Part shown: one piece after another, positions 30,076-40,500 of the stretch | How positions within the stretch are numbered: the first letter of the stretch is position 1 | Layout of the letters: every line of letters starts with the position of its first letter | Assembly: GCA_027923505.1 (NCBI GenBank) | Contig: BROI01000009.1 | Coordinates: 310,001 to 374,000 of the forward strand | DNA length: 64,000 nucleotides | Direction: 5' to 3' | DNA from: Mayamaea pseudoterrestris | Lineage: Eukaryota > Bacillariophyta > Bacillariophyceae > Sellaphorales > Sellaphoraceae | The notes under the pieces: model-generated | Told to the model about the DNA's origin: nothing | Databases searched by the model: none | Seen by the model: the letters and a program-made list of their open reading frames with translations, nothing else | Position numbers and translations under genes: made by a program

Positions 30076-31683
30076 CTAGCTGGCCGCGATGACTGGCTCG
30101 GGAGCAACTTCTTTATCAGTTTCAAAGTCATACCCTTCAAGCATATTCCAAGTATCACGTGACGCATATTCAAGAATAAACTCCTTTATAGCAATCTTGT
30201 CCTCCTTTGAGTAGTAGTGGCGATAAATTTTGCCGGGAACCCACGCTACGCCAAGACCAATCAACGGCAGCTCTAAAAATTTCAATACCTTGTCGCGCGC
30301 CCGTTCAAAGTTTTCGTATTCGTGGTAATGCATGTAAAGAACTTCAAGGTTCATTTCATGCGTAGTGTAGAATGCCATGTTGTGCCACTGAACGTACTTG
30401 AAGAACTCGTTGAAGCACGGGATTTTGCGAAGCTTTTGCTTCAGAGGATTATCCAAATAGCGTGTCTCAAACAAATGGCTCGTTTCGTCGCTCCGAGCGC
30501 ACCATTTCTGAAAGCCAGTCGCATTTTTGGGATATTTGTCAACGTACTTCGTGTTGCCTTCCGCCTGCTGCTCGTTGAACTCCAAATGGAAACGAGCGAC
30601 CGTGTTATCGAGAGGATGGCGGAATATGTGGATAGCCTTGGTAACCAAGTTGGGGTCGTAAATGGTGTCAACAATCTCCACTCCGTGTTTGCCATGGACA
30701 GCTCTAGTCCCACTCAAGCACCCTCTCATGAATGACCGAGGCGTCTCGAACAATAATTTATATGGTCCACAGGTACTGCAGAAGCCAGTGCAATGTGTCT
30801 TGGTCAAAATGTGCTCAGGCATGTTAGTGTACCGCCCGCGAATGAGTTCTAGAAAAGGCCCTTGCTCGCCGACGGAGCCCTCAATGGCCTGCGTGCTTGG
30901 TAAATCCTTAATGTCTCCCTCGCCTGCATAGTTGGTCGCCGTCGTCGTGTTCGACGCTTCCCGGGTCATGTGAATGGTAAACGAGGTGCCGCTATTGGGA
31001 AAGCTCATTAACCAAGCGATTTTTGGATGAGTTATGTTGCCTCGAATGACTTTTATATCTGGCGCGATGGTAACGTTTGGTTGACTATTCTTGGCGGTGG
31101 TAGCGTCAGGTGGATCCTCGTCAGTGCTGCTGCCATCGGTTTCGATATCCGTATCTCTAAAACGAAGACTATCTTCTTGTAAGTCCTCATCCTCCGACAT
31201 TTCTTCTTCTTCTTCTTCGTCATCATCATCATCATTATTGGCGTCTTTTTCGTCAGCGTTGCCTTTCGTTTCGTCCTCTTCGTCTATCGGGGCGTTGGCG
31301 TCTCCAAAACTCTCAGCAAAGTCTTCCTTTTCTCCTCCTTCTCCACTTTCATCGTCCACGTCCGAAATCTCGTCTTGGTGGTCATTCTCAGTGATGTCTG
31401 CTTGCTCGTTCAGCTTATCGTTCCTGCCCTCTTGTGCACGCCCATTGACTTGTGAAGACTGTAACTGACGCTTGTCTTTTTCACCACTAACGTCCTTTGG
31501 TATCCGTTGTAAATTATTCGAGGATTTCGCTGCATTGACAGAAAAGGTACAGTCCAAGCTGAACATTATTAACGAAGCCAGCACCATCAGCAGAATGAAC
31601 CAAACGGATGTGGGAGGAGGTGATGGACGCAGTGTGTTCCTATATCGCCGAGTTTCGCTCGTCTTCTCGTTATGTTCCACCAT
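30076..31683 (-). CDS. Type II membrane sulfotransferase-like protein
   Basis: 535 residues from the ATG at 31683. A basic 24-residue tail, then one membrane segment at about 25-45 (VWFILLMVLASLIMFSL), make a signal-anchor. Residues about 80-205 are a very acidic stem made largely of Asp and Glu, encoded partly by trinucleotide repeats. The C-terminal 320 residues look like a sulfotransferase: AWLMSFPNSGTSFTIHM is the 5'-phosphosulfate loop and IHIFRHPLDNTVARFHLEF matches the 3'-phosphate site, with R and N/S-type residues. A CSTCGPY Cys cluster lies between them. It probably transfers sulfate from PAPS to a glycan or protein in the Golgi lumen; the acceptor is unknown. A GT60 glycosyltransferase of the same topology lies 1.7 kb away. 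Confidence 0.8.
   Translation of the reverse strand: MVEHNEKTSETRRYRNTLRPSPPPTSVWFILLMVLASLIMFSLDCTFSVNAAKSSNNLQRIPKDVSGEKDKRQLQSSQVNGRAQEGRNDKLNEQADITENDHQDEISDVDDESGEGGEKEDFAESFGDANAPIDEEDETKGNADEKDANNDDDDDEEEEEEMSEDEDLQEDSLRFRDTDIETDGSSTDEDPPDATTAKNSQPNVTIAPDIKVIRGNITHPKIAWLMSFPNSGTSFTIHMTREASNTTTATNYAGEGDIKDLPSTQAIEGSVGEQGPFLELIRGRYTNMPEHILTKTHCTGFCSTCGPYKLLFETPRSFMRGCLSGTRAVHGKHGVEIVDTIYDPNLVTKAIHIFRHPLDNTVARFHLEFNEQQAEGNTKYVDKYPKNATGFQKWCARSDETSHLFETRYLDNPLKQKLRKIPCFNEFFKYVQWHNMAFYTTHEMNLEVLYMHYHEYENFERARDKVLKFLELPLIGLGVAWVPGKIYRHYYSKEDKIAIKEFILEYASRDTWNMLEGYDFETDKEVAPEPVIAAS
31201..31239. repeat. Trinucleotide microsatellite in the sulfotransferase stem
   Basis: Six TTC triplets followed by a run of mainly TCA triplets. 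On the coding strand these give a short Asp run then a Glu run in the acidic stem. This is likely to vary in length between strains. Confidence 0.85.
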
Positions 31684-31952
31684 TTGCCTAAAACTGCTTA
31701 TGCCTGGCAGTGTATCAACTGGTACTTTTGCTAAAGTGGACAGAGTTTGAATCGTCAAAATCCCATGGCGGATTGGCAGTAGATGTGCCGGCGTGCTCGC
31801 ATGTCGCTCTGGTTCTTGTCGTTATCATTAACACTACGACACCATCGACGGCCCACAACCATTGACTCGTACTTGTACCTTCACCATGACGCAATTTACA
31901 TTCCTTCTGTGGCTTTGATCGAGATTACTGCTCCCGTCATATCAATGTAAAA

Positions 31953-33233
31953 ATGCCTCCATCTGGAGATCTTGAATCGTCTGATCCAGCCGTTGTGCGC
32001 GCGTGGCTGCCTCCTAAGCAACTGGCACTACTTGACCAATTTCTCTTGGAGCTGCGTTTGGGCCGATTATCCGCAAGCGCCTGCAATTCTTCGGAACGCC
32101 ACGACTCAGCAAGTGATAGACGTCTTGTGACGCATAGAACCGTCGATTTACTCAGACATGTCATTGGAAGTACGCGATGGAAGAATCCTGCACAAGTATT
32201 GTGCCTTTTGCGTGGAATTGGACGAGATCTTCACGCGGCTGGCGGGTTTAGAGAACCGGCCATTGGCAACGTTGTGCGACGCGTCATGGCAGCAGTACGA
32301 GAGGAAGCATTACGAGAAGGAGAAGACAATGCTGACAATATAGCTTCAACGAACAGTGCGGGTGGTAGACTGTCGCTGCAGAGCATGCTGTGGGCATTGC
32401 CGCGGAGTAGTAGCAAGGGAGGAACTTCTACCGGCCAACGCAGTGAGTATCAGTTACAAGAATCGTTTGCAGGAGAATCATCCAAATTGGCATTGACAGC
32501 GACGCAATACCCAGCTGCCTACTATTCGTCGACTCGATCAGACCTGAAGCAGGCGGTCATGGAAGCTATTCAAGAAATTCTCACCGACCTTGAAGATTTG
32601 TACAAAAACATCAACGAGCAGGCAAGTAACCATGTCCATGCTGACGAAATTATCTTGACATATGGATACAGTAAAAGCGTGGAATTGTTTTTAAAGGCGG
32701 CGGCCAAGAAGCGGAAGTTCCAGGTTTTTGTCTGCGAAGGAGCTCCCGGTTACGGCGGACACGGCATGGCCAAGTCGCTTGCCGATGCTGGAATCAACAC
32801 TGTGCTTATTCAAGATGCCGCAACCTTTGCCGTTATGGCGCGAGTTAACAAAGTTTTGATTTCGGCACATGCTGTCCTTGCTAATGGTGGTTTAGTGGCG
32901 AGAAGTTTTTGCAATGTGGTGGCGTTAGCCGCGCAATATCATAGTGTTCCTGTCGTTTGCGTCACTGGCATGTACAAGCTTTGCCCCATGTATCCACACG
33001 AGGGACAGGATACGCTTAATGATTTGATAAGTCCAAATGTGGTAGTTGACTACGTGAGCATGCGCGACAAATTAATGGCCGATGTGGAGTATATCGCACC
33101 TCTCCATGACTACATCAAGCCGGAGCACATCAGCGTCTACGTGACAAATATGGGAACATTCCAGCCGTCATTCATCTATCGATTGCTGGCTGAGTATTAT
33201 CATGCCGATGACTGGAGGTCTTTCGAGTATTAA
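31953..33233 (+). CDS. EIF2B2/GCD7: Translation initiation factor eIF2B, beta subunit
   Basis: 426 residues, single exon, proper ATG. eIF2B is the guanine nucleotide exchange factor for eIF2; beta is one of its regulatory subunits and shares a fold with ribose-1,5-bisphosphate isomerases. The frame shows IILTYGYSKSVELFLKAAAK, FVCEGAPGYGGHGMAKSL, VNKVLISAHAVLANGGLV and the beta-specific ending (IAPLHDYIKPEHISVYVTN, then SFIYRLLAEYYHADD). The N-terminal helical domain (about 1-180) is a little longer than usual, with a Ser-rich loop around residues 145-175. The gene is divergent from the sulfotransferase gene across 270 bp and convergent with the GT60 gene. Confidence 0.95.
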   Translation: MPPSGDLESSDPAVVRAWLPPKQLALLDQFLLELRLGRLSASACNSSERHDSASDRRLVTHRTVDLLRHVIGSTRWKNPAQVLCLLRGIGRDLHAAGGFREPAIGNVVRRVMAAVREEALREGEDNADNIASTNSAGGRLSLQSMLWALPRSSSKGGTSTGQRSEYQLQESFAGESSKLALTATQYPAAYYSSTRSDLKQAVMEAIQEILTDLEDLYKNINEQASNHVHADEIILTYGYSKSVELFLKAAAKKRKFQVFVCEGAPGYGGHGMAKSLADAGINTVLIQDAATFAVMARVNKVLISAHAVLANGGLVARSFCNVVALAAQYHSVPVVCVTGMYKLCPMYPHEGQDTLNDLISPNVVVDYVSMRDKLMADVEYIAPLHDYIKPEHISVYVTNMGTFQPSFIYRLLAEYYHADDWRSFEY

Positions 33234-33387
33234 AAATATGTAGAGGTAAAGCAGGCAAGACTTGGTATGTGAATAGATTTTTGCAGTAGTAAATAGTTTT
33301 AACTGCAGAGGCTGCACACCGCAGCAAAGATATTTTGCCAGCTGCCGGTATAGAGAAGAATAGAACGAAAAAGACCATACTAATCCA

Positions 33388-35070
33388 CTACTCTTCTGCC
33401 GAAATTTCCTCCGAGTCGTCGTCATCTCCTTCTCTTGAATGCAGATCTTCCTCTGTTTCAACATCACTTTTATTTACAGTCTCGCTTCCATACCGATCAA
33501 CCCATTTGTAGTCTATTCGTGAATAGTCGATTCCCATACCATCTGTCCGCAGCTGTGGCGTGAACAGTCGGTGCATGATTCCAGTGTTGACAAACTTGCA
33601 AAGGTGCCCCTCCATGGTATGTTCCTTGACATTGACGCCGAGAATCTTCATCAGCGCATCGGGATTTCGCACGCCACCAAGTCCATAGGTTGCTTCTTCC
33701 CGTTTATCCCAGCTCGATGGGTCCTCGCCAGGCAGCAAGTGGACAATGCCGAGCAATCGTCTCATTCCAGCCACTCCAGCACCCTCGAATGCTGCCGCAT
33801 TCTCCCAAAACGTCGGAACGTTCTTTCGCTTCTTTATATTCTCCTCATTCTCTTGATAGTAGTGAAAGGCGACGCTATTTTCAATTGCGTAAAAGTCATA
33901 ACCGACAGTCCATCCCCGAATTGCAATGGACATTTCTTCTCCGCTAAATACCATTGGTTGGTAAATGTCGTAAGGAACATTCACGACAAAGTGGCCACGC
34001 GAGAAGCTAAAGCCTGCGCTCCACCAAGGGTGGAGTTGTGGGCTGCCAGTTACAGTTGGAGGTGACTCTGGCTGAACGCTATGGTGAATGTGGTAATGCT
34101 GCTCCGATTTTTTCCAGTAACTGTTGCACATGATGGGTCGACCATACTTGACAACATTGCCTTGTTCGTCCAGTGCACCCGCCACATCCGACAGGTAGGT
34201 GCTGAGGACGGCCATTTCGTTACCAGTTGATTCAATTTCCAGAATTAGTGACTGGTCCCAGTGCTTGCCAAACGCCAAGTGAGCGTCCGCTTGTGCGGCA
34301 TAGTATTCGCCGCGGTAAAGCCGATGTCCGACATGTCGAGCAGGAACGGGTCCGACGCTTTCGCGGGCGTCCATGGTGATGACATCGATCAAGTGCTGGT
34401 AACGACAGAGTGCTTGGTTTGGATCTTCGTCACAGGGTCGAATTGGCATGTCGCAAGAAACATCAACGCTAGACACAATCTGGTCAACGACGCCAACACG
34501 AATCCGTTCCGGAAAGGAAGCTCGGCCGTAAAGGTACTCAATTGTTTCTCGGCACTGGAAGTCGCGATATGAAGCAATCGTCATGAAAATGGTGCGTTGA
34601 TGTGTCGGGCAGTCGGCACCACGAAGAATGCTGCCGTGTGCATCGGGCACAGAACAAGTTCCCACTTGCATGGCTAATCCTCTTTCCATCAGTTGTTGAT
34701 TGTGCAGCGGTTTTGACCAGAACTTTGGGACTTGCCATTTAATTTTGGGGCTGGCTGGATGGTCAATCGTTTCAAACTCCTCCGCGTGTAAATCAGCCGG
34801 CCATCGCGAGATTGGAAGAGTATAAGGTTGGTGTCGCATGAAAATCTCCTCCGATATCTCGAGACCAAGCTCTCGAGCATTTCTATTCAAATCTACCATG
34901 CTGATTACGGCAACGTTGCTGACAATGTAGGCACAGAGCACAAAAGCTGAAAGAGTAGCAGCGAGACGATTCTGTGAAAGTACCCATGGAGGTGCGGGTG
35001 TCGATGAAGAACAGGCTTGTCGTTTCTTCTGCTCCTTGACATTATGCAATGACGGTAGTATGGATTCCAT
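33388..35070 (-). CDS. GT60 family glycosyltransferase, type II membrane
   Basis: 560 residues from the ATG MESILPSLHNV. A cytosolic tail and membrane segment at about 34-58 (LAATLSAFVLCAYIVSNVAV) suggest a Golgi or ER enzyme. The catalytic domain has the GT60 (GlcNAc-transferase) order: IFMTIASYRDFQCRETIEYL, ERIRVGVVDQI, a Cys-rich insert, SLILEIESTGNEMAVL, then WWSAGFSFSRGHFVVNVPYD and the acidic segment FSGEEMSIAIRGWTVGYDFY. The nearest well known member is the Dictyostelium Skp1 GlcNAc-transferase, which is cytoplasmic; this one has a membrane anchor, so its substrate probably differs. In place of the usual D-x-D triad on the third strand the segment reads EIESTGNE. The tail is strongly acidic (GDDDDSEEISAEE). 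Confidence 0.82.
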   Translation of the reverse strand: MESILPSLHNVKEQKKRQACSSSTPAPPWVLSQNRLAATLSAFVLCAYIVSNVAVISMVDLNRNARELGLEISEEIFMRHQPYTLPISRWPADLHAEEFETIDHPASPKIKWQVPKFWSKPLHNQQLMERGLAMQVGTCSVPDAHGSILRGADCPTHQRTIFMTIASYRDFQCRETIEYLYGRASFPERIRVGVVDQIVSSVDVSCDMPIRPCDEDPNQALCRYQHLIDVITMDARESVGPVPARHVGHRLYRGEYYAAQADAHLAFGKHWDQSLILEIESTGNEMAVLSTYLSDVAGALDEQGNVVKYGRPIMCNSYWKKSEQHYHIHHSVQPESPPTVTGSPQLHPWWSAGFSFSRGHFVVNVPYDIYQPMVFSGEEMSIAIRGWTVGYDFYAIENSVAFHYYQENEENIKKRKNVPTFWENAAAFEGAGVAGMRRLLGIVHLLPGEDPSSWDKREEATYGLGGVRNPDALMKILGVNVKEHTMEGHLCKFVNTGIMHRLFTPQLRTDGMGIDYSRIDYKWVDRYGSETVNKSDVETEEDLHSREGDDDDSEEISAEE

Positions 35071-35361
35071 CGCATTACCAGTAGTCAATAAATAATGGCA
35101 GAGCTTGCAGGTATATTAGGATGTCTGATATGTACATACATACGGTATATGGACTACTGAAGCGACTCATCGGCGACCTGTCATGGCTCGCTCGAAAGCG
35201 AATGCCACGCTCGCTCGCAGTTTTCACTAACGCAGTCGTTTGACTAACCGGGCTCGCTCGATCGACCAACTACCCGGAACGAGCACAGGTTATTTTTTAT
35301 TGCTCGGTAGTATACCACGGGTTCTCAAACCAAGTCCAACTGCATTGTGTGTAGACTGTGA

Positions 35362-35397
35362 ATGCTACACTGCCTCCGTATGCTACACTGCCTCCGT
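35362..35397. repeat. 18-bp exact tandem duplication
   Basis: Two identical copies of ATGCTACACTGCCTCCGT in the 500-bp noncoding space between the TSUP transporter 3' end and the GT60 gene start. The same space holds GCTCGCTCG three times (about 35180-35265). No coding content was seen there. Confidence 0.9.
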
Positions 35398-35596
35398 GTC
35401 CATGCTAAGGCTTAGCCAAGTATCGGTAGCATGAAAGCCACGCTATCGAAAGTAACCAAAAATGTGTCAGGCCTTCGCCTCTAGAACTATGGTAACAAAT
35501 TAGTATATGGAAGCACGATCAGCATACGGTAATGAAAATGCTTGCGATAACTCATGTTCCTGATAAAGGATGATTTATTTGTTGTGTTCAGGCTCA

Positions 35597-37291
35597 TTAA
35601 TCACCCTTGCCACAAAGACCGCCTGTATGATGTGTCTCGCCAGCAGCCATGGCCATGAGACTTTGAATTGTCATGAGAACGGCCGACAGCGCGACCACTC
35701 CGCCAATCGAGAATGCAATGAGCGAGTTTCGGCCCGACTTGTTCATGAGGTAGGTCAAACCAACTTGTCCAATGTAAGTGGTAACAAAACCCATAATGCC
35801 AAGGAGTATGGCGTATTCTGGGAGGAGCAAGCCGAAAACAATGAACGACGTTGTTGCCGTGAAACTTGTGAACAGGATCATGACGGCCGAGCACGCCGAA
35901 CTAACCTTTGGATGGACACCCATGGCTAGCATCAGTGGCCCCTTGACAATACCACCGCCAACGCCAAACATGCCAGCAAAGAAGCCAGCCGCCGCGCAGA
36001 TAATCGGGTAGACAATCGTCGCCCGCTCGTCCCACTTAATATCACCTTCAAGAAATTCGAAACCAACTGCAATCTTACGGTAATGCTTCTTGACGAGATA
36101 GCTGCGAGCATAAAAGGAAATGGCAACAATCCACACCAGCATGAACACGTTGGCCATCCAGAATCCATTGGACCCGCACCGAATTCCAAGGGGCGATTTA
36201 AAAGCTCCACCACCTTTCAGTAAATTAACCATCAAGACAACGACAAAGAGCGCGACCAAAATCTTTATATTAGCCATTGGCATTTTTCTCTCGTCTTCTA
36301 AAATTAGCTGGAGTTCCTTGTGCAGGTCGGACGGAAGCTCTCCAACATGTTCGTCGTGTTCGGCTCGTTCTTCGTCGTCCTCACGCGTTTCAACATTCTT
36401 TAGCAAACTCTCTTCCGCTTCATCGTCGTCATCCTCGTGCATTTTGGCCGCTAACTTGGTCAATTCGCTCTCTTGTTCAGCCTTCATTGCTTTGGTTTCC
36501 TTCTTGTACATTTTGACAGCCTTGGTGAGTGTCTCCCAGGAAGTAAATGTGAGGAGAGCGACGAGCAATAAAATAAGCAGTGTTTCGGGTAGAATTTTGT
36601 TTAAAAAGGCGCCAATGAGAGCACCGGCGATGGTGAGTGGCTCCATTACAAGAATGAGGTCCCAGTCGACGAGCGGCCGGTTAGCATCGGGATGCCGCTT
36701 TGGAATGTTCAAAATTGTATTCGCGATGGCCCCTCCTAAAACTGTCACATTTGAAAGGGGAATACCTTGCTTTGGAGAGAAGTGCATAACTAACAAGTAC
36801 ACAGGAACAAGTATCCCTGCATGGTGTAAAATCGAAAGCAAGTGAGTTAGAAAAGCCAGAGTGCAGAATTTAACTTGTTCACGGATATAATCTCATGAAT
36901 ACTAATTTCAACACAAAAGAGTAGACCAAGCCACAATATACATTGACTCACCTCCTCCACCGACTCCACCACCAGCTGCAATCATCAGTCCAATGGTGGC
37001 GAAAAAGAAACCCCAATAATCCGAGCTGTCGAGCGGAAATAATGGCTTGTGTGCCTCGTTAATGACTTGATGGTGGTAGTGTGTCGTCGAATTCAAGACA
37101 CTATCAATCAGCTTTCTTCCTGTAGGGAACGAAAAGTCGTCACTTTCAGAGCCTTTCGAGAATTGGTGAATGGCGCAGCATGCGCATGCGATTGCCACTG
37201 CCACAAGGAATGCCCAAGGCACAACCAATTTTGCAAAGCTGTCATCAATCTTGTGAGCTTTGTTATCTTCATTACGAACAACTTGCTGCAT
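35597..37291 (-). CDS. TSUP (TauE/SafE) family anion transporter (two exons)
   Basis: 519 residues: exon 1 is 36952-37291 (start MQQVVRNEDNK), exon 2 is 35597-36816, and the 135-bp intron has donor GTGAGT. Splicing gives AAGGGVGGGGILVPVYLLV, the first TSUP half motif, and the second half motif is AGMFGVGGGIVKGPLMLAMG near residue 395. Members export or exchange sulfite, sulfonates or related anions. An N-terminal membrane segment (about 20-38) precedes a lumenal or external loop before the first TSUP half, as in plant and oomycete members. The two halves of four to five helices are separated by a charged cytosolic loop with acidic runs (HEDDDDEAEESLL, REDDEERAEHDEH). It has the same orientation as the GT60 gene. 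Confidence 0.88.
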
Positions 37292-37598
37292 GATCAACAA
37301 GCGATTCCTTCTATAGTTATATATAGACTTGAAACAAATGCGAGATCCAGGTGAATGAAGCAAAGTTAATCGGCCACGAGACCCACGATTCAGTTTTGGC
37401 TGCACGAAAAATATTGTGTCGTAACGTGACCACAGAGTAAACTCGCAACGTGACTCATGGATCACGCTCGCCAAGGCATCGCCCAATTGGTGCGCCACGG
37501 AGAAACGCAACCGTTCAACATGCCGACCATGGCGTGAAACAAAAGGCCAAAACAACGCTGCTAGTAGGATCCTGGGAATCTACTATAAAAATTGATAC

Positions 37599-40500
37599 AT
37601 GTGGGAAGTCTTCGATTACCATCCTCCACCGCCGCTCCGAAGGGGACCCACGAGGAGAATTAGACCTCCACCAAGATGCCACTACGAGGCCGACTCAATT
37701 GATGAAGATTTTGTCATCACGCCTCGAACGCAACGGCGAAGATATCGACAAAGGGGCCGCCAGGTTAGCGATAGATATCATACGCCAAGTGAGCGATCTA
37801 AAAATAGCTTTCATCCGACGTTTGGATTTGATGGTGCCGAAGTCTTTTCCGTCTCGCCGGTCGAACGGCTATCAAAGCAAGTATACGCTGCCGCGCCACC
37901 AGATGACGGCACAGACACCAGCAAGGATAATGCAGAGGAGGAGGAAGAATCTTCTTTCACCGGCGATCCCGCATATGTGACGGCTACCAGGCATCAAGGC
38001 TTTCCCATTTCCCTGGACGGCTGCGTCTTTGGTGCGGGCGGCGTGATACTTGACACTATTGAGGACTTTACAGCCAGTAAAATACGTCGAAACAATGGAA
38101 GCAACAATCGATTTGAGCAAAGACAAGTCTTTAATGTGGAGAAACAATCACTTGCCATGGAACGACTTGACGAGCAAACAGTAGACAAACAAAGGCTTGA
38201 CGATGCTTTGGATATGGCGTCGGAAAATTTAATGATGAACAATGTGTCGACGACAAATTTGCCGCGAGTACTCAGTCTAGATATGCTAGAAGAAGAAGAC
38301 TTGCGACGGACCTTGGTCAAACAAGACAATGCCACGTCTTACGTGCCTCCTCGACACGAAACCCCGTCCGCCAATTGCAGCGCTGCATCAATTCACACAA
38401 TTCACAGTACGCCCATGACGCCCACCACTCTCCGATCTCCCAACGAGAGCTTTAATGATTATGAAGAGGACTGTTTAAGGAGCACTGATCGTCCCATTAC
38501 CCCAACCCGCATGCGATCACCAGCAAATAGTGTGCGGCTTGAACCGAAGGACAATGGGCCGCCAGCAGCTTTATCGTCCATGGTGCGCCAACGACAACTC
38601 CACATTTTAACGAGCCTCAGCCCAGTCGACGCTCCAGAAAACACGCATATTAACGACGAGGAAAACTATATCAAGCTCCCGGATGCTCCGCCGCAATTAA
38701 GAATTCGCATTCCACGGGACGATGAATCTTTGAGCAGAGAGAGCTACCTTCACGAATGTGATGCTGCGAGCAGTGAGGAATCAGATTGGGACCATGCTCA
38801 AACGCAAGCAAGCTATTCACCCGATCAGATTGCATCATCCGCTTCGGCGGAAGAAAATTTGCCATGCAAAGCAAGCGATTCCACATTTGAAAACTTCGAT
38901 GCTCTTTCTGATGCTGATTCTGATTCGCCTCCGCGGTTTGAAAAAGGGGAAATGTTTCATTATAAGCAGTACCCTTCCGTCGAAGAACTCGAGGGTACTG
39001 CTACCTTACTCGAGAAGCTTGCATCGGCGCCATCATCGAAGGAACTGCACGACGCCAGAGCTTATCTTGCGAAAATGGCAAAAACTCCTTCACCCAAGGA
39101 GTTAACCGACGTTCGGAGTTTTTTCGAACACTTTTTGGAGCCACAACCATCCCCGCGAAAGGATGGTTTGTCACCTGCCGGCTTGACTTTAGAATCATCT
39201 ACGTCAACCACCTTACCTAGTCCTGAAAGCACTCTTAGTCATGAATGCGACCGGAGTCATTCCGCCCTGAAACAGCACGACAATACCTACATTCTGGATG
39301 AGATTGTCGCATACACTTCTCATGTAAATGAGCCGAATGTTCGGCAATCTATTGGATTACAAAGGAGCACCTTTCTCGAGTCTGGTTGGCCTCTTGAGGA
39401 CGATGCACAGCAAGTATACAAGCGCAGCTCTTCCACAATACCCAGTCTCGATTGCGACGTCTCTCCGCAGCAGGTTCGTCATCAATCGCGAGACCCATCT
39501 TTTCTCGACAGTTCACACCGAAGCTTGTCAATTGTCGGCCCCGCTACATCACATCATAGCATAACATTAGCTGATGATTCAAATCCAAGCCTCGCTTCAA
39601 ATGACTGCCACGAATACACACGGCATGATGATGTTTCTCTCCGTCAAAATGATCAACTGGCCTGTGACCTGCAACGCAACATGCGACAGGATGGCTGTAA
39701 TCCCATACATTTTAACAATCGCTCAAGCATAGTCAACATGGGTGCTCAGTCGGAACGCGAGATTTCTCGTAAGAAGCGGCGGACACGATCACCGTCGCTA
39801 ACATTTCAAGAGAAGCATCGGGCTCGCCACTCCCTGAAGTCTTGCAATATCCCGATTGGTCGTTCGTCACGCACTTTTGTCGAAACGTGTGCCATTCACG
39901 GAATGAATCATACGAAAGGAACATCTGCTCGTCATACGAAATTCAATTATTATCCATTATATGACGACGACGGTGCTTCGACAATGGGATATGATGAAGA
40001 TGTGAATGGTAATTGTCATGACGCGCTCCCGAGTATTGCGGACTGCGAAATACTTCCCGTTGACAGCGCCGAACCGAGGAAGAAGCTGCCGCATCACAAG
40101 AGGTACAAAAGGAATTTAGACGACGACTTAGCTAATCACTATGCGAACGGCATGCGGAAATCGCTCCAGACACTACAAATGCACCACATGCGAGACGATC
40201 TTTGTGAATTACAAGATGAAAGAGCGTGGCCTGCGCTTTACAATCCCCTGTCGGCGAATAGGCATAGTAACAGATATGCAGCTCCGTCGGCTTGGCCGCA
40301 AGCTCAACCGCCTCGACGACATACTACCAAAGGCGAGTTATGTCTAGATGGCCTCATCGAGATTTACAGCGAAGATTCATCGTTGGACCTCCGAATGCCT
40401 CGCTCCTTTTCAACGTACGTTCCACATTATCAGGGTCATAGCAGAGCAATGCAGTCAGATGACATTGGGACATTTGACTATCAGTTGCGTCGAACGGACA

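Noticed and set aside
37450-37980. Plus-strand frame of 176 codons at the start of the giant gene
   Set aside because: It runs out of frame over the 2335-residue gene, and the composition reflects the overlapping frame.
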